NCBI RefSeq assembly: GCF_000164675.2
Contig: NC_015678.1
Location: forward strand, 124,001-188,000
Direction: 5' to 3'
DNA: 64,000 bases
From: Streptococcus parasanguinis ATCC 15912
Lineage (GTDB): Bacteria > Bacillota > Bacilli > Lactobacillales > Streptococcaceae
Shown: positions 8,340 through 16,359 of the stretch, piece after piece
Layout: every line of letters begins with the position of its first letter
Numbering within the stretch: the stretch's first letter is position 1
The notes under the pieces: generated by a model
What the model saw: the letters and a program-made list of their open reading frames with translations, nothing else
Database searches by the model: none
What the model was told of the DNA's origin: nothing
Program-made: the position numbers and the translations under genes

Positions 8340-9133
8340 AAAGTTATACAGAAAAAATGTCAGATGAATTGATTCATTTAAATAAAGAGGATCAAGCCTA
8401 TGTGAAAAAAATGGCCTCTTATATTGGGGCTAAGTCCTATTTTTATGATGATGAAGCACTCGGTGAACAACTCTACAATATGGTTTGCGACCTAAAAGTT
8501 GCTGAGAAAGAAGGCATTCGGGCAGTGGATTATTTTGGAAAGGATCCACGGGCTATGGTGGATCAAATTCTTGAAGAGTTACCTAAACGCTCTCTAGGAT
8601 CTTATGTGGGACTCGTCTTCCTACTTGGATTGATCTTAGTTGGCATGCGTTATTTAATGGATTTTACCTGGATGACGCCACTGAAAATCGAACCCCTGAC
8701 CTATGTTGTTATTTTATTCAATTTCTTGGTGTTTAGCCAGTTCATCACGTGGCTTTGGTCCAAACAGAGCTATGGTGAAGTGAAGTGGCCTTGGGTTATT
8801 TTTATCAGTGTGATCTGCCTGATGGTATTTCTGAACATCGTACGACTATTTTCGATCTATTTTGGCCACATTGGGAGTCTCTTCTTATCAGATGGTTGGG
8901 CGGTTGTTCTTGCTATCCTAGTCCTACTTGGGTTTGTGGTTATGGCTGTTAGAAGCAGGGAGCGTTTGATGACGAGTCTACTAGTCATGGGCCTGACTTT
9001 CCTAGTTACGGGATGCTGGATTCGTCTTGTGAATCAGGAAACTGCTCACTTATTAGGCTGGCTACTTCCTCTCATAGGACTAGTCCTGACCTTGGTTGTA
9101 TTTCGTCTCCAAAGAAAGGGGGAAGAAAGATGA
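8333..9133 (+). CDS. PadR-linked membrane protein with N-terminal helical domain (paralogue 1)
   Basis: A 266-residue protein. The first 85 residues are soluble and acidic (DQAYVKKMASYIGAKSYF, LGEQLYNMVCDL, DYFGKDPRAMVDQILEELP). Six or so membrane segments follow. The soluble part resembles the small helical domains (DUF1129/HAAS type) found in membrane proteins encoded next to PadR regulators. The start at 8333 overlaps the end of padR. The following gene (9130-9960) is a paralogue with the same architecture and the same DYFG-DP-x-x-M-DQI core. Function unknown; probably a signal-transducing or membrane-stress protein under PadR control. Confidence 0.75.
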   Translation: MVESYTEKMSDELIHLNKEDQAYVKKMASYIGAKSYFYDDEALGEQLYNMVCDLKVAEKEGIRAVDYFGKDPRAMVDQILEELPKRSLGSYVGLVFLLGLILVGMRYLMDFTWMTPLKIEPLTYVVILFNFLVFSQFITWLWSKQSYGEVKWPWVIFISVICLMVFLNIVRLFSIYFGHIGSLFLSDGWAVVLAILVLLGFVVMAVRSRERLMTSLLVMGLTFLVTGCWIRLVNQETAHLLGWLLPLIGLVLTLVVFRLQRKGEER

Positions 9134-9960
9134 CATCAGTTATTTATTATGAAGAAACGCAGGCTTTGGTTCAAACCTTTATCCAGGAGGACCAAGCCTA
9201 TTTCCAAGACCTCTGGGATTATTTCAATTTTGCAGGTTTCTTATATGAGGAGAAGGCTTTGAGAGAGCAGGTCTATAATTTAGCGCTAGATTTTTCGCAA
9301 GCAGGAGCGGATGGATTGACAGCAAAGGACTATTTTGGTCTCGATCCAAAGGAAATGGCAGACCAAATCATCGAAAATATGCCCAAAGAATCCACGCGAT
9401 CTGTTTTGAAATATGGGGCGATCATCTCGGGAATTGTGATTTTCTATCGCCTCTTAAGTGATTTTGCTTCACAAGCAGTCCTGGTTCTTAAACCACTCGT
9501 CTATCTAACGGATGGTATTTTAGGACTTTTGGCTGTTGGGCTATTCTTCTATCTCCTTCGTCGCCTCATTTTTGCAGAAGAAAAGTCAAAGAAAGCAAAC
9601 TATGTGGCAATCGTTTTGGTTTTAGGATTCTATTTTTTCAGTGAAATAGTGGGAGTTCGCTTCTTACCAGCACTTGCTTGGTTGACAGTGCCGAATCCAT
9701 GGGATACTCTCCTTATGACAGGAGCTAGTGGAGCTCTCATTCTTTGGCAATGGAAAGAAGAGCTTGGCAGAGCCTTCGTCTTTCCTATCGTCGCCTTTTT
9801 AGTGGTTGGATTCTTACATCGCTGGACCTTGGCACAAGGAGTTCAGAATCTTGGTATGACAGTTCTTCTGCCCACAGTGATCATCATCTTTGGGCTGGTT
9901 ATTTATTATTGGTTTACGATTCGTTCTTTGAAAAAGAATAGGACGGAAAGTGATAAATAG
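9130..9960 (+). CDS. PadR-linked membrane protein with N-terminal helical domain (paralogue 2)
   Basis: A 276-residue protein with the same plan as the gene before it: helical soluble part (DQAYFQDLWDYFNFAGFLYE, LREQVYNLALDF, DYFGLDPKEMADQIIENMP), then about seven membrane segments and a basic tail. Its ATG overlaps the upstream stop codon (ATGA), so translation is coupled. The two paralogues probably arose by tandem duplication and may form a hetero-oligomer. No catalytic motif is visible. A repeat element follows immediately. Family assignment (DUF1129-like) is tentative. Confidence 0.75.
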   Translation: MTSVIYYEETQALVQTFIQEDQAYFQDLWDYFNFAGFLYEEKALREQVYNLALDFSQAGADGLTAKDYFGLDPKEMADQIIENMPKESTRSVLKYGAIISGIVIFYRLLSDFASQAVLVLKPLVYLTDGILGLLAVGLFFYLLRRLIFAEEKSKKANYVAIVLVLGFYFFSEIVGVRFLPALAWLTVPNPWDTLLMTGASGALILWQWKEELGRAFVFPIVAFLVVGFLHRWTLAQGVQNLGMTVLLPTVIIIFGLVIYYWFTIRSLKKNRTESDK

Positions 9961-9961
9961 A

Positions 9962-10253
9962 AAGAAAAAGTCTGGGCATAAACTGTTCAGTTATATCTGT
10001 TTGATAGAAATAAATGTATGACGCAGTGGTTAATTGCTCAAAGCACTGCTTTGAGGTGGTGGCTAGGACTTGCGAAGCAAGTTTCCTAGGTATTTGTTCG
10101 CTTTTCAAGCTCCAAAGATGACCTAATGAGGGAAACAAAGTTTCCTTAATCCGCAACCTTCAACAATCTCCCAGACCGTTGAAGCTATGCGGGGCTGGGG
10201 AGCCTTTTCAACCTTATTTTACTAGTCGGAGTTCTTTCCCACTCCCTTTTCTT
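9962..10253. repeat. Multi-hairpin intergenic repeat element R2
   Basis: About 290 bases without a gene. It contains several inverted repeats: CTCAAAGCA/TGCTTTGAG (perfect, one-base loop), CTAGGA..TTGC/GCAA..TCCTAG, GGAAAC/GTTTCC, and CTTCAAC/GTTGAAG. Its ends are imperfect inverted repeats (AAGAAAAAGTCTGGG at 9962 and the complement of AAGAAAAGGGAGTGGG at 10253). Such elements are scattered between genes in oral streptococci. A piece, GACGCAGTGGTT, is shared with R1. The right end lies just before the -10 of the next gene. Confidence 0.65.
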
Positions 10254-10262
10254 GTTCAAGTA

Positions 10263-10271
10263 TGATAGAAT
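10263..10271 (+). promoter_or_regulatory. Extended -10 promoter of the APC permease gene
   Basis: TG-A-TAGAAT (10263-10271), an extended -10, lies 25 bases before the ATG at 10297, right at the edge of repeat R2. Confidence 0.55.
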
Positions 10272-10296
10272 AAACTCAATAGATGGGAGAATATAC

Positions 10297-11688
10297 ATGA
10301 ATCTATTTCGAAAAAAAAGTCTCGGGCAAGTACACCCGGGTCTGAACCGTCATTTACGATTGTGGGATTTGATTATTTTAGGAATCGGTGCCATGGTGGG
10401 GACAGGGATCTTCACGATTACGGGGACTGCAACGGCGAATTTAGCTGGTCCAGCCCTCATCATTTCGATTGTGATTGCGGCTTTTTGCGTCGGCTTATCT
10501 GCCCTCTTTTTTGCAGAATTTGCCTCTCGTATCCCTTCAACTGGTGGAGCCTATAGTTACCTCTATGCCATTTTTGGAGAGTTTCCAGCCTGGATTGCAG
10601 GTTGGTTGACCGTGATGGAATTCATGACCGCCGTATCAGGGGTAGCCTCAGGTTGGGCTGCTTATTTCAAGGGGTTGTTGGCCAATCTTGGCTGGCGTCT
10701 GCCGACGGCTTTAAATGGGACTTTTGATCCAGCTGCGGGAACTTATGTGGATCTCTTACCTATTTTGGTCATGGTCCTAGTCACCGCCTTGGTCCTTATG
10801 AATGCAAAAGCTGTCTTACGCTTTAATTCCTTGCTGGTCTTACTCAAGTTCTCAGCTCTTGCCTTGTTTATTCTTGTCGGGATTTTTCACCTAAATCCTG
10901 GTAACTGGGGAAACTTTGCCCCTTATGGCTTTGGCGAAATTTATGGTGGTCAAACAGGGATTATGGCTGGCGCTTCGCTCATGTTCTTTGCCTTTCTTGG
11001 TTTTGAGTCCATTTCAATGGCGGTCGATGAAATCAAGGAACCACAAAAGAACGTTCCTCGTGGCATTGTCCTTAGTCTTTTGATCACAACGGTTCTTTAT
11101 ATCTTGGTTACCCTGGTTTTGACCGGCATGGTTCCTTTTAAGAACTTAAATGTAGATGATGCGGTTGCCTTTGCCCTCCGTCAGGTAGGAGCCGGCTGGG
11201 CAGGGAATTATGTATCGCTGGTCGCTATTTTGACCCTGATTACCGTCTGCATTTCGATGACCTTTGCCCTCTCACGGATGATTTACAGTTTGGCGCGAGA
11301 TGGCCTTTTGCCAAAAGCTATGAAACAGCTCGATCCTAAAACCAGAATTCCAAAAAATGCGACCCTGGTCGCTGGATTAATGGCTGCCATTGCTGGTGGA
11401 GTTTTTCCGCTAGCTAGTATCGCTTCCTTTTTAAATATCTGTACCTTGGCTTACCTGGTTATGTTGGCCTTCGCTCTCTTGAAATTGCGCAAGGAACACG
11501 GGGCTCCTGGACCTGGTGAATTTAAAACGCCTTTGGTTCCGGTCTTGCCAATCCTATCGATTGTGGTCTGTGTGTCCTTTATGACCCAGTATTCTCTATC
11601 GACCTGGCTGGCTTTCGGAGTTGCTCTCCTGATTGGGATAGGAATTTATTTTGGCTATGGGTATCGCCATTCAGAAGAACATAAATAA
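10297..11688 (+). CDS. APC family amino acid permease
   Basis: Amino acid/polyamine/organocation transporter of 463 residues with about 12 membrane segments. The N-terminal signature IGAMVGTGIFTITG and the conserved FFAEFASRIPSTGGAYSY and FFAFLGFESISM stretches are typical of the cationic-amino-acid (YfnA-like) branch. A longer in-frame start at 10252 exists, but GGGAGA precedes the ATG at 10297 and family members begin with this FRKKSLGQ segment. Substrate is probably an amino acid taken up by proton symport; which one cannot be read from the sequence. It is followed by a terminator and stands alone. Confidence 0.9.
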   Translation: MNLFRKKSLGQVHPGLNRHLRLWDLIILGIGAMVGTGIFTITGTATANLAGPALIISIVIAAFCVGLSALFFAEFASRIPSTGGAYSYLYAIFGEFPAWIAGWLTVMEFMTAVSGVASGWAAYFKGLLANLGWRLPTALNGTFDPAAGTYVDLLPILVMVLVTALVLMNAKAVLRFNSLLVLLKFSALALFILVGIFHLNPGNWGNFAPYGFGEIYGGQTGIMAGASLMFFAFLGFESISMAVDEIKEPQKNVPRGIVLSLLITTVLYILVTLVLTGMVPFKNLNVDDAVAFALRQVGAGWAGNYVSLVAILTLITVCISMTFALSRMIYSLARDGLLPKAMKQLDPKTRIPKNATLVAGLMAAIAGGVFPLASIASFLNICTLAYLVMLAFALLKLRKEHGAPGPGEFKTPLVPVLPILSIVVCVSFMTQYSLSTWLAFGVALLIGIGIYFGYGYRHSEEHK

Positions 11689-11694
11689 AAGATG

Positions 11695-11725
11695 AAAGCT
11701 AGAGTAGAAGAACTCTGGCTTTTTG
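11695..11725 (+). terminator. Terminator of the APC permease gene
   Basis: AAAGCTAGAGT pairs with AACTCTGGCTTT around a short loop, with T-run. Confidence 0.7.
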
Positions 11726-11792
11726 TATAGGGAAAGCTCTTTTTTTGGTATAATAAAGGGAGAAAGTTAAATAGATAACAAAGGAGAACACC

Positions 11793-12029
11793 ATGACATT
11801 TGAAGAGATTTTACCAGGATTAAAGGCCAAGAAAAAATATGTACGAACAGGATGGGGTGGAGCAGAAAACTATGTCCAATTGTTTGATACCATCGAGCAA
11901 AATGGAGTGGCTCTGGAAGTGACACCTTATTTCCTCATTAACGTGTCTGGTGAAGGCGAAGGCTTTTCCATGTGGAGTCCAACTCCCTGTGATGTTCTAG
12001 CGACAGACTGGGTAGAAGTACATGACTAA
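11793..12029 (+). CDS. DUF2829 (Tad2-like) small protein
   Basis: A 78-residue protein matching DUF2829: start MTFEEILPGLKAKKKYVRTG, then W-G-G, and the closing W-S-P-x-x-x-D-x-L-A-x-D-W pattern. Known phage members of this family are Tad2, which traps the cyclic ADP-ribose signal of Thoeris defence. Here the gene is chromosomal, has a TATAAT box (about 11748) and good AAAGGAG site, and overlaps a short-chain dehydrogenase gene by 8 bases. No phage genes are near. Whether this protein sequesters nucleotide signals or has a housekeeping role in streptococci is not visible from sequence. Confidence 0.8.
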   Translation: MTFEEILPGLKAKKKYVRTGWGGAENYVQLFDTIEQNGVALEVTPYFLINVSGEGEGFSMWSPTPCDVLATDWVEVHD

Positions 12030-12720
12030 ACGGGTCTTGATTACAGGCGTGAGCTCCGGGATTGGTCTGGCGCAAGCTCGTTTGTTTTTAGAAAAGGGCT
12101 ACCAGGTTTATGGAGTGGACCAAGGAGCGGATCCTCAGTTGCCAGGCGATTTTCACTTCTTGCAGAGGGACTTAACTCTTGATTTGACGCCGATTTTCGA
12201 CTGGTGTCCTGAGGTAGATGTCTTGTGTAATACGGCTGGGGTCTTGGATGATTACAAACCGCTTCTTGAGCAAAGTGCTCAGGAGATTCAGGAGATTTTT
12301 GAGATTAACTATGTGACCCCGGTGGAGCTGACACGGCATTATCTGACTCAAATGTTGGAGAAGAAGCAAGGGATTATCATCAATATGTGCTCGATTGCTT
12401 CTAGCCTAGCAGGCGGAGGTGGGCACGCCTATACCTCTTCTAAACATGCCTTAGCAGGATTTACCAAACAGCTGGCCCTGGATTATGCAGAAGCTGGGGT
12501 TCAGGTCTTTGGGATCGCGCCAGGAGCTGTTAAAACAGGCATGACCGCAGCGGATTTTGAGCCAGGAGGCTTGGCTGACTGGGTAGCTAGTGAGACGCCC
12601 ATCAAACGCTGGATTGAGCCAGAAGAAGTGGCAGAAGTCAGTCTCTTTTTGGCTAGTGGGAAGGCATCTGCTATGCAGGGACAACTCCTGACCATTGATG
12701 GTGGCTGGAGTTTGAAGTAG
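12022..12720 (+). CDS. Short-chain dehydrogenase/reductase (3-oxoacyl-ACP reductase-like)
   Basis: Classical SDR of 232 residues. The cofactor loop is TGVSSGIG, the active-site Ser is in NMCSIAS, and the catalytic Tyr and Lys are in A-Y-T-S-S-K. An acidic residue follows the second beta strand (VYGVDQG), which favours NAD(H) over NADP(H). The usual annotation, 3-oxoacyl-ACP reductase, is a family name; the fatty-acid FabG lies elsewhere in streptococci, so the true substrate is unknown. The start overlaps the DUF2829 gene, so the two are translationally coupled and probably work together. Confidence 0.85.
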   Translation: MTKRVLITGVSSGIGLAQARLFLEKGYQVYGVDQGADPQLPGDFHFLQRDLTLDLTPIFDWCPEVDVLCNTAGVLDDYKPLLEQSAQEIQEIFEINYVTPVELTRHYLTQMLEKKQGIIINMCSIASSLAGGGGHAYTSSKHALAGFTKQLALDYAEAGVQVFGIAPGAVKTGMTAADFEPGGLADWVASETPIKRWIEPEEVAEVSLFLASGKASAMQGQLLTIDGGWSLK

Positions 12721-12752
12721 GGAAATGAAAAAGCAGGAGTTAAAATCTTATT

Positions 12753-13058
12753 ATGAAATGTAATTGTTTTTTCCTTACTGAAAAACTATCAAACCTAGGT
12801 GGACAATTGAGTTAGGACAGTAGTGAGACAGGTATTTACCTCTATGCTAAAGAAGATCTTACTGAACGAAATTAAACCTACCAGAGTGATCATGATGAAT
12901 CAGATTTTTTTATAATTAGTCAAGATGGAGGTCTAGCCTATTTCATCAAAAAATACGGGGATGATAACATTTATGAAGATAACGGAGGGTTAGTTCAGAA
13001 TAACTTTCTGAATGGGATACTTGAAACTTTAAGAGATTTTTTTAGAAGAAACGAATAG
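12753..13058 (+). pseudogene. Small gene inactivated by two nonsense codons
   Basis: A frame of 102 codons runs from ATG 12753 to TAG 13056-13058, interrupted only by TAG at 12813-12815 and TAA at 12873-12875. Read through, it gives a compact protein: MKCNCFFLTEKLSNLGGQ, then TGIYLYAKEDLTERN, then DFFIISQDGGLAYFIKKYGD and a helical end ETLRDFFRRNE. Size, acidity and neighbourhood recall small immunity proteins, but I do not recognise the family. It ends 42 bases before the AT-rich ABC transporter pair and may once have been part of that operon. Confidence 0.55.
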
Positions 13059-13100
13059 TACAATTGATTTGCTAAGTTATTGTGGAATGAAGGTGAAATC

Positions 13101-13760
13101 ATGATTAAATTAGTGAATGTTACTAAATGTTTTAGTGATGGATCGAATGTCAGATATATTTTCAAAAATTGTAATTTTGAATTTAAAAAAGGTAGCACGA
13201 CTGCAATAGTTGGCCGTTCTGGATTAGGAAAAACTACTCTTGTTAAATTAATATTAGGGATTACCAGTTTAAATGAGGGGGATATCTTAGTCTGTGGTAG
13301 TTCCGTTTTAGATATGAAAAATTTGAGTAAGGTAAGGCGTAGGAATATTGGCTGTGTGTTCCAAAACTTTAATTTGATTTCAGGTTTTACGGTGAAAGAA
13401 AATATTCTACTTCCAAGATATTTTTTTGAAAATGGAGAGAATAACATTAACGAAATTTGTAACACTCTAGGTCTTTCAAAAGAAATGTTAAGTAAGAGTA
13501 TTGATAAGATTAGTGGAGGTGAAAAACAAAGAGTTGCTTTGGCAAGAGCTCTTATTAATAATCCAGAAATATTGATAGCAGATGAACCTACTGGTAATTT
13601 AGACGCTGATAACGAACAAAATATAATAGAATTGTTAAAGAGGATCAATGAAGAGTTAGGTATCACGATTATAACAGTAACTCATAGTGATAAGGTGGCG
13701 AATAGTATGCAGTCTATTTGCACAGTTGTTGATGGCAAAATTGAGTACGTAAGGAGATGA
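13101..13760 (+). CDS. MacB-type ABC transporter ATP-binding protein
   Basis: ATPase of 219 residues with Walker A GRSGLGKTT, signature ISGGEKQR and Walker B ILIADEPTGNLD, followed by the H-loop TVTHSD. The group exports peptides, antibiotics or lipoproteins together with FtsX/MacB permeases, as encoded by the next gene. The ATG at 13101 has AAGGTG upstream; an earlier in-frame TTG at 13080 lacks a site. The gene is much richer in A+T (ATA, AGA, TTA codons) than the genes around it, which suggests horizontal transfer. With the ruined small gene before it, it may be a remnant bacteriocin export/immunity operon. Confidence 0.85.
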   Translation: MIKLVNVTKCFSDGSNVRYIFKNCNFEFKKGSTTAIVGRSGLGKTTLVKLILGITSLNEGDILVCGSSVLDMKNLSKVRRRNIGCVFQNFNLISGFTVKENILLPRYFFENGENNINEICNTLGLSKEMLSKSIDKISGGEKQRVALARALINNPEILIADEPTGNLDADNEQNIIELLKRINEELGITIITVTHSDKVANSMQSICTVVDGKIEYVRR

Positions 13761-13764
13761 TAAA

Positions 13765-14967
13765 ATGAATCATTCCATATTATTCATTGCTAGAAGAGAT
13801 TTAGAAGTTAACAAACGAAGATATAGATTAGTTAGACTGTCAATAGCGATCTCTGTTTTGCTAATTGTTTTAGTGATGCTCATTTCTAATTCTTTCTATA
13901 ATAAAATGATTAAAGAAATGACTGTAGCAAATAAAAATGTTGTTACTGTTGCCTTTGGTAATAAAGAAAATTCTCTGAATTATAAAGCTTTGCCTTTGTT
14001 TTCTAATGAAGATATTGATCGAGTAAAAAAAATAGATGAAGTAAAGAATGCTACTGGTGTAAAACTTTTATTTACGGATGATATCAAATTCCAAAATGGT
14101 AAGACATCGGTTTCCAATACCATCCATTGTCTAGAAGAAAAGTATTTAAAAAACCTGAATATTAGAATTGCTGATGGAAAATTTCCAGAGAAGGACAATG
14201 AAATATTAATCGGAAATTCCGTACACAAGGCTACATCAATGAATGTCGGAGATACGGTGACTATTAAGATTGATAATCATTATGTAAAGTTTGTAATTTC
14301 GGGCATTATAGACAAGCAAGAAGCGCAGTTGTTTTCTACGTTGCCAACAGAAATAAATCAAATGATGGCAATAAATATTAATAGTAGTAGCGTCTCATCA
14401 AATAAATATTACTATCTGAATGCTACTGTAAAAAATGGAACCGATTTAAATGAGGCAGCAAACAGGATAGAAAAGATTGTTTTAAAAAATGAAAATTTAA
14501 AACAATCTTTATCAGGGACAGGATTAGATGTTGTTGTAGCAACACAACAGGATGTTATAAATATGCTATCCAGATGGTTTTCCTACATTGACCTTTTTAT
14601 CCTATTAATCATAGTTCTTATCTCTATTGTAGCGATTATTAATATTATCAATATTCTAGCCATTACCATTCAGGAGAATCATAAACAGATCGCAACTTTT
14701 AAAATCATCGGTGCATCTGATCGACAGATAAAAAGAATTTATTTATTTGAAAGCTTCATGATGGGAGTACGAGGTACAAGCGCGGGATTGGTGATAGGAA
14801 TTGCTATTTCTTATTTGATCATCTTTTTGAGTGGATTACCACTAGATATTGAACTTATCAGATTGTTGTTCCCAGTATTAATAGGGATTCTCACTTCAGT
14901 TTTTGCAGGATTTTTGGTATCTAAAAAAATTACTAAAATAGATATTGAAAAAGTATTAAATCAATAG
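13765..14967 (+). CDS. MacB/FtsX-type ABC transporter permease
   Basis: Permease of 400 residues: one N-terminal membrane segment (about 25-45), an extracytoplasmic domain of about 220 residues with the MacB periplasmic-core look (IRIADGKFPEKDNEILIGN, VGDTVTI), then three membrane segments near the C-terminus with the FtsX pattern QIATFKIIGASDRQI. It starts 4 bases after the ATPase stop and shares its high A+T content, so both came in together. It likely exports or expels a peptide; no substrate gene is visible beside it. No clear terminator follows. Confidence 0.85.
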   Translation: MNHSILFIARRDLEVNKRRYRLVRLSIAISVLLIVLVMLISNSFYNKMIKEMTVANKNVVTVAFGNKENSLNYKALPLFSNEDIDRVKKIDEVKNATGVKLLFTDDIKFQNGKTSVSNTIHCLEEKYLKNLNIRIADGKFPEKDNEILIGNSVHKATSMNVGDTVTIKIDNHYVKFVISGIIDKQEAQLFSTLPTEINQMMAININSSSVSSNKYYYLNATVKNGTDLNEAANRIEKIVLKNENLKQSLSGTGLDVVVATQQDVINMLSRWFSYIDLFILLIIVLISIVAIINIINILAITIQENHKQIATFKIIGASDRQIKRIYLFESFMMGVRGTSAGLVIGIAISYLIIFLSGLPLDIELIRLLFPVLIGILTSVFAGFLVSKKITKIDIEKVLNQ

Positions 14968-15066
14968 AGAAGAAATGATTAGTGGCAATCATAGATGGTG
15001 TTGCAAAAAGAAAAGCTATACTGATTTCATTATCGACTGAGCTTTGAATGAAAGTAGGAGGATTTG

Positions 15067-15363
15067 ATGAAAATCAAACATCACTTTGGGGTATACGGAG
15101 TCTGTCTTCAAGAGGGAAAACTGCTCTGTATTGAAAAAACAAGAGGACCTTATCAACATCGTTTTGATCTACCGGGTGGTAGTCAGGAACTCGGTGAGGG
15201 GTTGACAGAAACCCTCAAGAGAGAAGTTCTGGAAGAGACGGGCTATACCCTTAGCCGTTACTCAAATCCTAGGGTTTATGACGTGCTGGTTCAAGAAGAA
15301 GGGCAAGACTTCTGTCTAAGACGGTTGATTGAGCGATCAGTATGGGTTGAAAAAGTAAAATAA
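15067..15363 (+). pseudogene. Truncated Nudix hydrolase copy
   Basis: The first 82 or so codons are close to the complete Nudix gene at 17005-17502, including an intact Nudix box (GGSQELGEGLTETLKREV and LEETG). After DVLVQEEGQDF the similarity stops and 16 unrelated residues lead to a stop. The missing half contains the C-terminal strands and helix of the fold, so the product is unlikely to work. A good AGGAGG site precedes ATG 15067. The copy marks the left edge of a duplicated or rearranged segment whose right edge is the intact gene. Confidence 0.8.
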
Positions 15364-15383
15364 TAAAGTAAAATAATAAGGAT

Positions 15384-15417
15384 AAAATGAGTCTAGTAAA
15401 ACCGCTAGGCTCATTTT
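15384..15417 (+). terminator. Terminator after the truncated Nudix copy
   Basis: AAAATGAG-CTAG pairs with CTAG-CTCATTTT with one mismatch; A-run and T-run flank the stem. Confidence 0.7.
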
Positions 15418-15447
15418 CTATTTTAGCTTTATGGAAAGGGAATCTTA

Positions 15448-15456
15448 TGGTATGAT
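15448..15456 (+). promoter_or_regulatory. Extended -10 promoter of the SUKH gene
   Basis: TG-G-TATGAT, 36 bases before the ATG at 15492. Confidence 0.5.
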
Positions 15457-15491
15457 AGACTAAAAGGGACCTGTAATATGGAGGTCAAACT

Positions 15492-15941
15492 ATGGAAAGA
15501 GAGACTCAAAAAGGAGAAGGGATGCTCGTATTGACAGACACAGATCCAGCTATTTCAAGAGAAGATCTTTTACAATTTGAGGAGTTTCTTGGAAAGAAAT
15601 TGCCGGAAGCCATGAAGGATTTTTATCTCAAGTACAACGGTGGCCAGCCCCAAGTAAGGGGTGTTCACGATGATTATCATCTCTTTCCTTTCAATTCCTT
15701 TGACTCACTTGAGGAGATAAGGAAGTCTCTTACCTGGTTTGACGATGAGGCTGTGCCTGCGGGATTTAAGGCCACAGACCTTCTCCATTTTGCCTATGAT
15801 CCTGGATCGGGCAACTATGCTCTTTCTTTAAGGGCAGAAGATTATGGCAAGGTGTATTTCTATGTTCTAGAAGAAACAGCTGAGGTGTATGGTCAATGGG
15901 CATCTTTTGAGGTTTTTTTGAACTCCTTTGTTGAAGAGTGA
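15492..15941 (+). CDS. SMI1/KNR4 (SUKH) family protein, probable immunity protein
   Basis: A 149-residue SUKH-superfamily protein: LLQFEEFLGKKLPEAMKDFY followed by YNGGQP, a core HLFPFNSFDSLEEI, the strand LHFAYDPGSGNYALSL and the C-terminal FEVFLNSF helix. SUKH proteins in bacteria are mostly immunity partners of polymorphic or contact-dependent toxins. No toxin gene is adjacent, so it looks like an orphan immunity gene. Two starts are possible: ATG 15492 with GGAGGT upstream, and ATG 15522 preceded by the 18-base sequence AAAAAGGAGAAGGGATGC, which also precedes the broken gene at 15960. Confidence 0.8.
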   Translation: MERETQKGEGMLVLTDTDPAISREDLLQFEEFLGKKLPEAMKDFYLKYNGGQPQVRGVHDDYHLFPFNSFDSLEEIRKSLTWFDDEAVPAGFKATDLLHFAYDPGSGNYALSLRAEDYGKVYFYVLEETAEVYGQWASFEVFLNSFVEE

Positions 15942-15959
15942 GATTAAAAAGGAGAAGGG

Positions 15960-16311
15960 ATGCGAAAACATAAATGAATAATTGCCCCTTTTAACTTGCA
16001 TGTTTATGATGAGAATCCTCAAAATGTTCGAGGGTCGTTTATTTATTACACTGATGTAGAATACAGACTAGAATTGTTTGACACTCGAGAAGAGGAGGGA
16101 TTTGAAGGAAATAGCTACGATTTGGCATCTCTGGATTTGGAGAAAAAATGCCTGAATTAAGTAAAGCTATCGACTTTGATCCAGAAGGAAGTATGTTTTG
16201 TGCTTATTCTTCCAAGGTAGACGCCTTAGCTAGATTTGCACTTGGATTGAAAGAGTTTGTGATGATACCAACACTATGAAAGACTTGTTTAGCCGAGCAG
16301 AGTTGGATTAG
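15960..16311 (+). pseudogene. Imm51-like immunity gene, broken by a stop and two frameshifts
   Basis: Starting from ATG 15960 (with AAGGAG upstream) there is a TGA at 15975-15977. The frame then stays open to the six-A run at 16143-16148, where the reading must shift, and it shifts again near 16258. Joined, the pieces read PFNLHVYDENPQN, FDTREEEGFEGNSYDLASL, MPELSKAIDFDPEGSMFCAY and DLFSRAELD, which is the pattern of Imm51 immunity proteins. All three lesions argue for a dead gene rather than sequencing error. It lies between an intact SUKH gene and an unknown gene, in what looks like a decaying immunity cluster. Confidence 0.65.
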
Positions 16312-16359
16312 TTGACTAAAATCTCTTTAAATTTTAAAAAAGAATAGAAAGGATTTCAG

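Noticed and set aside
12995..13666. 223-codon frame antisense to the AT-rich ABC ATPase
   Set aside because: The plus strand clearly encodes an ATPase with all motifs; the antisense frame is a by-product of low GC content.
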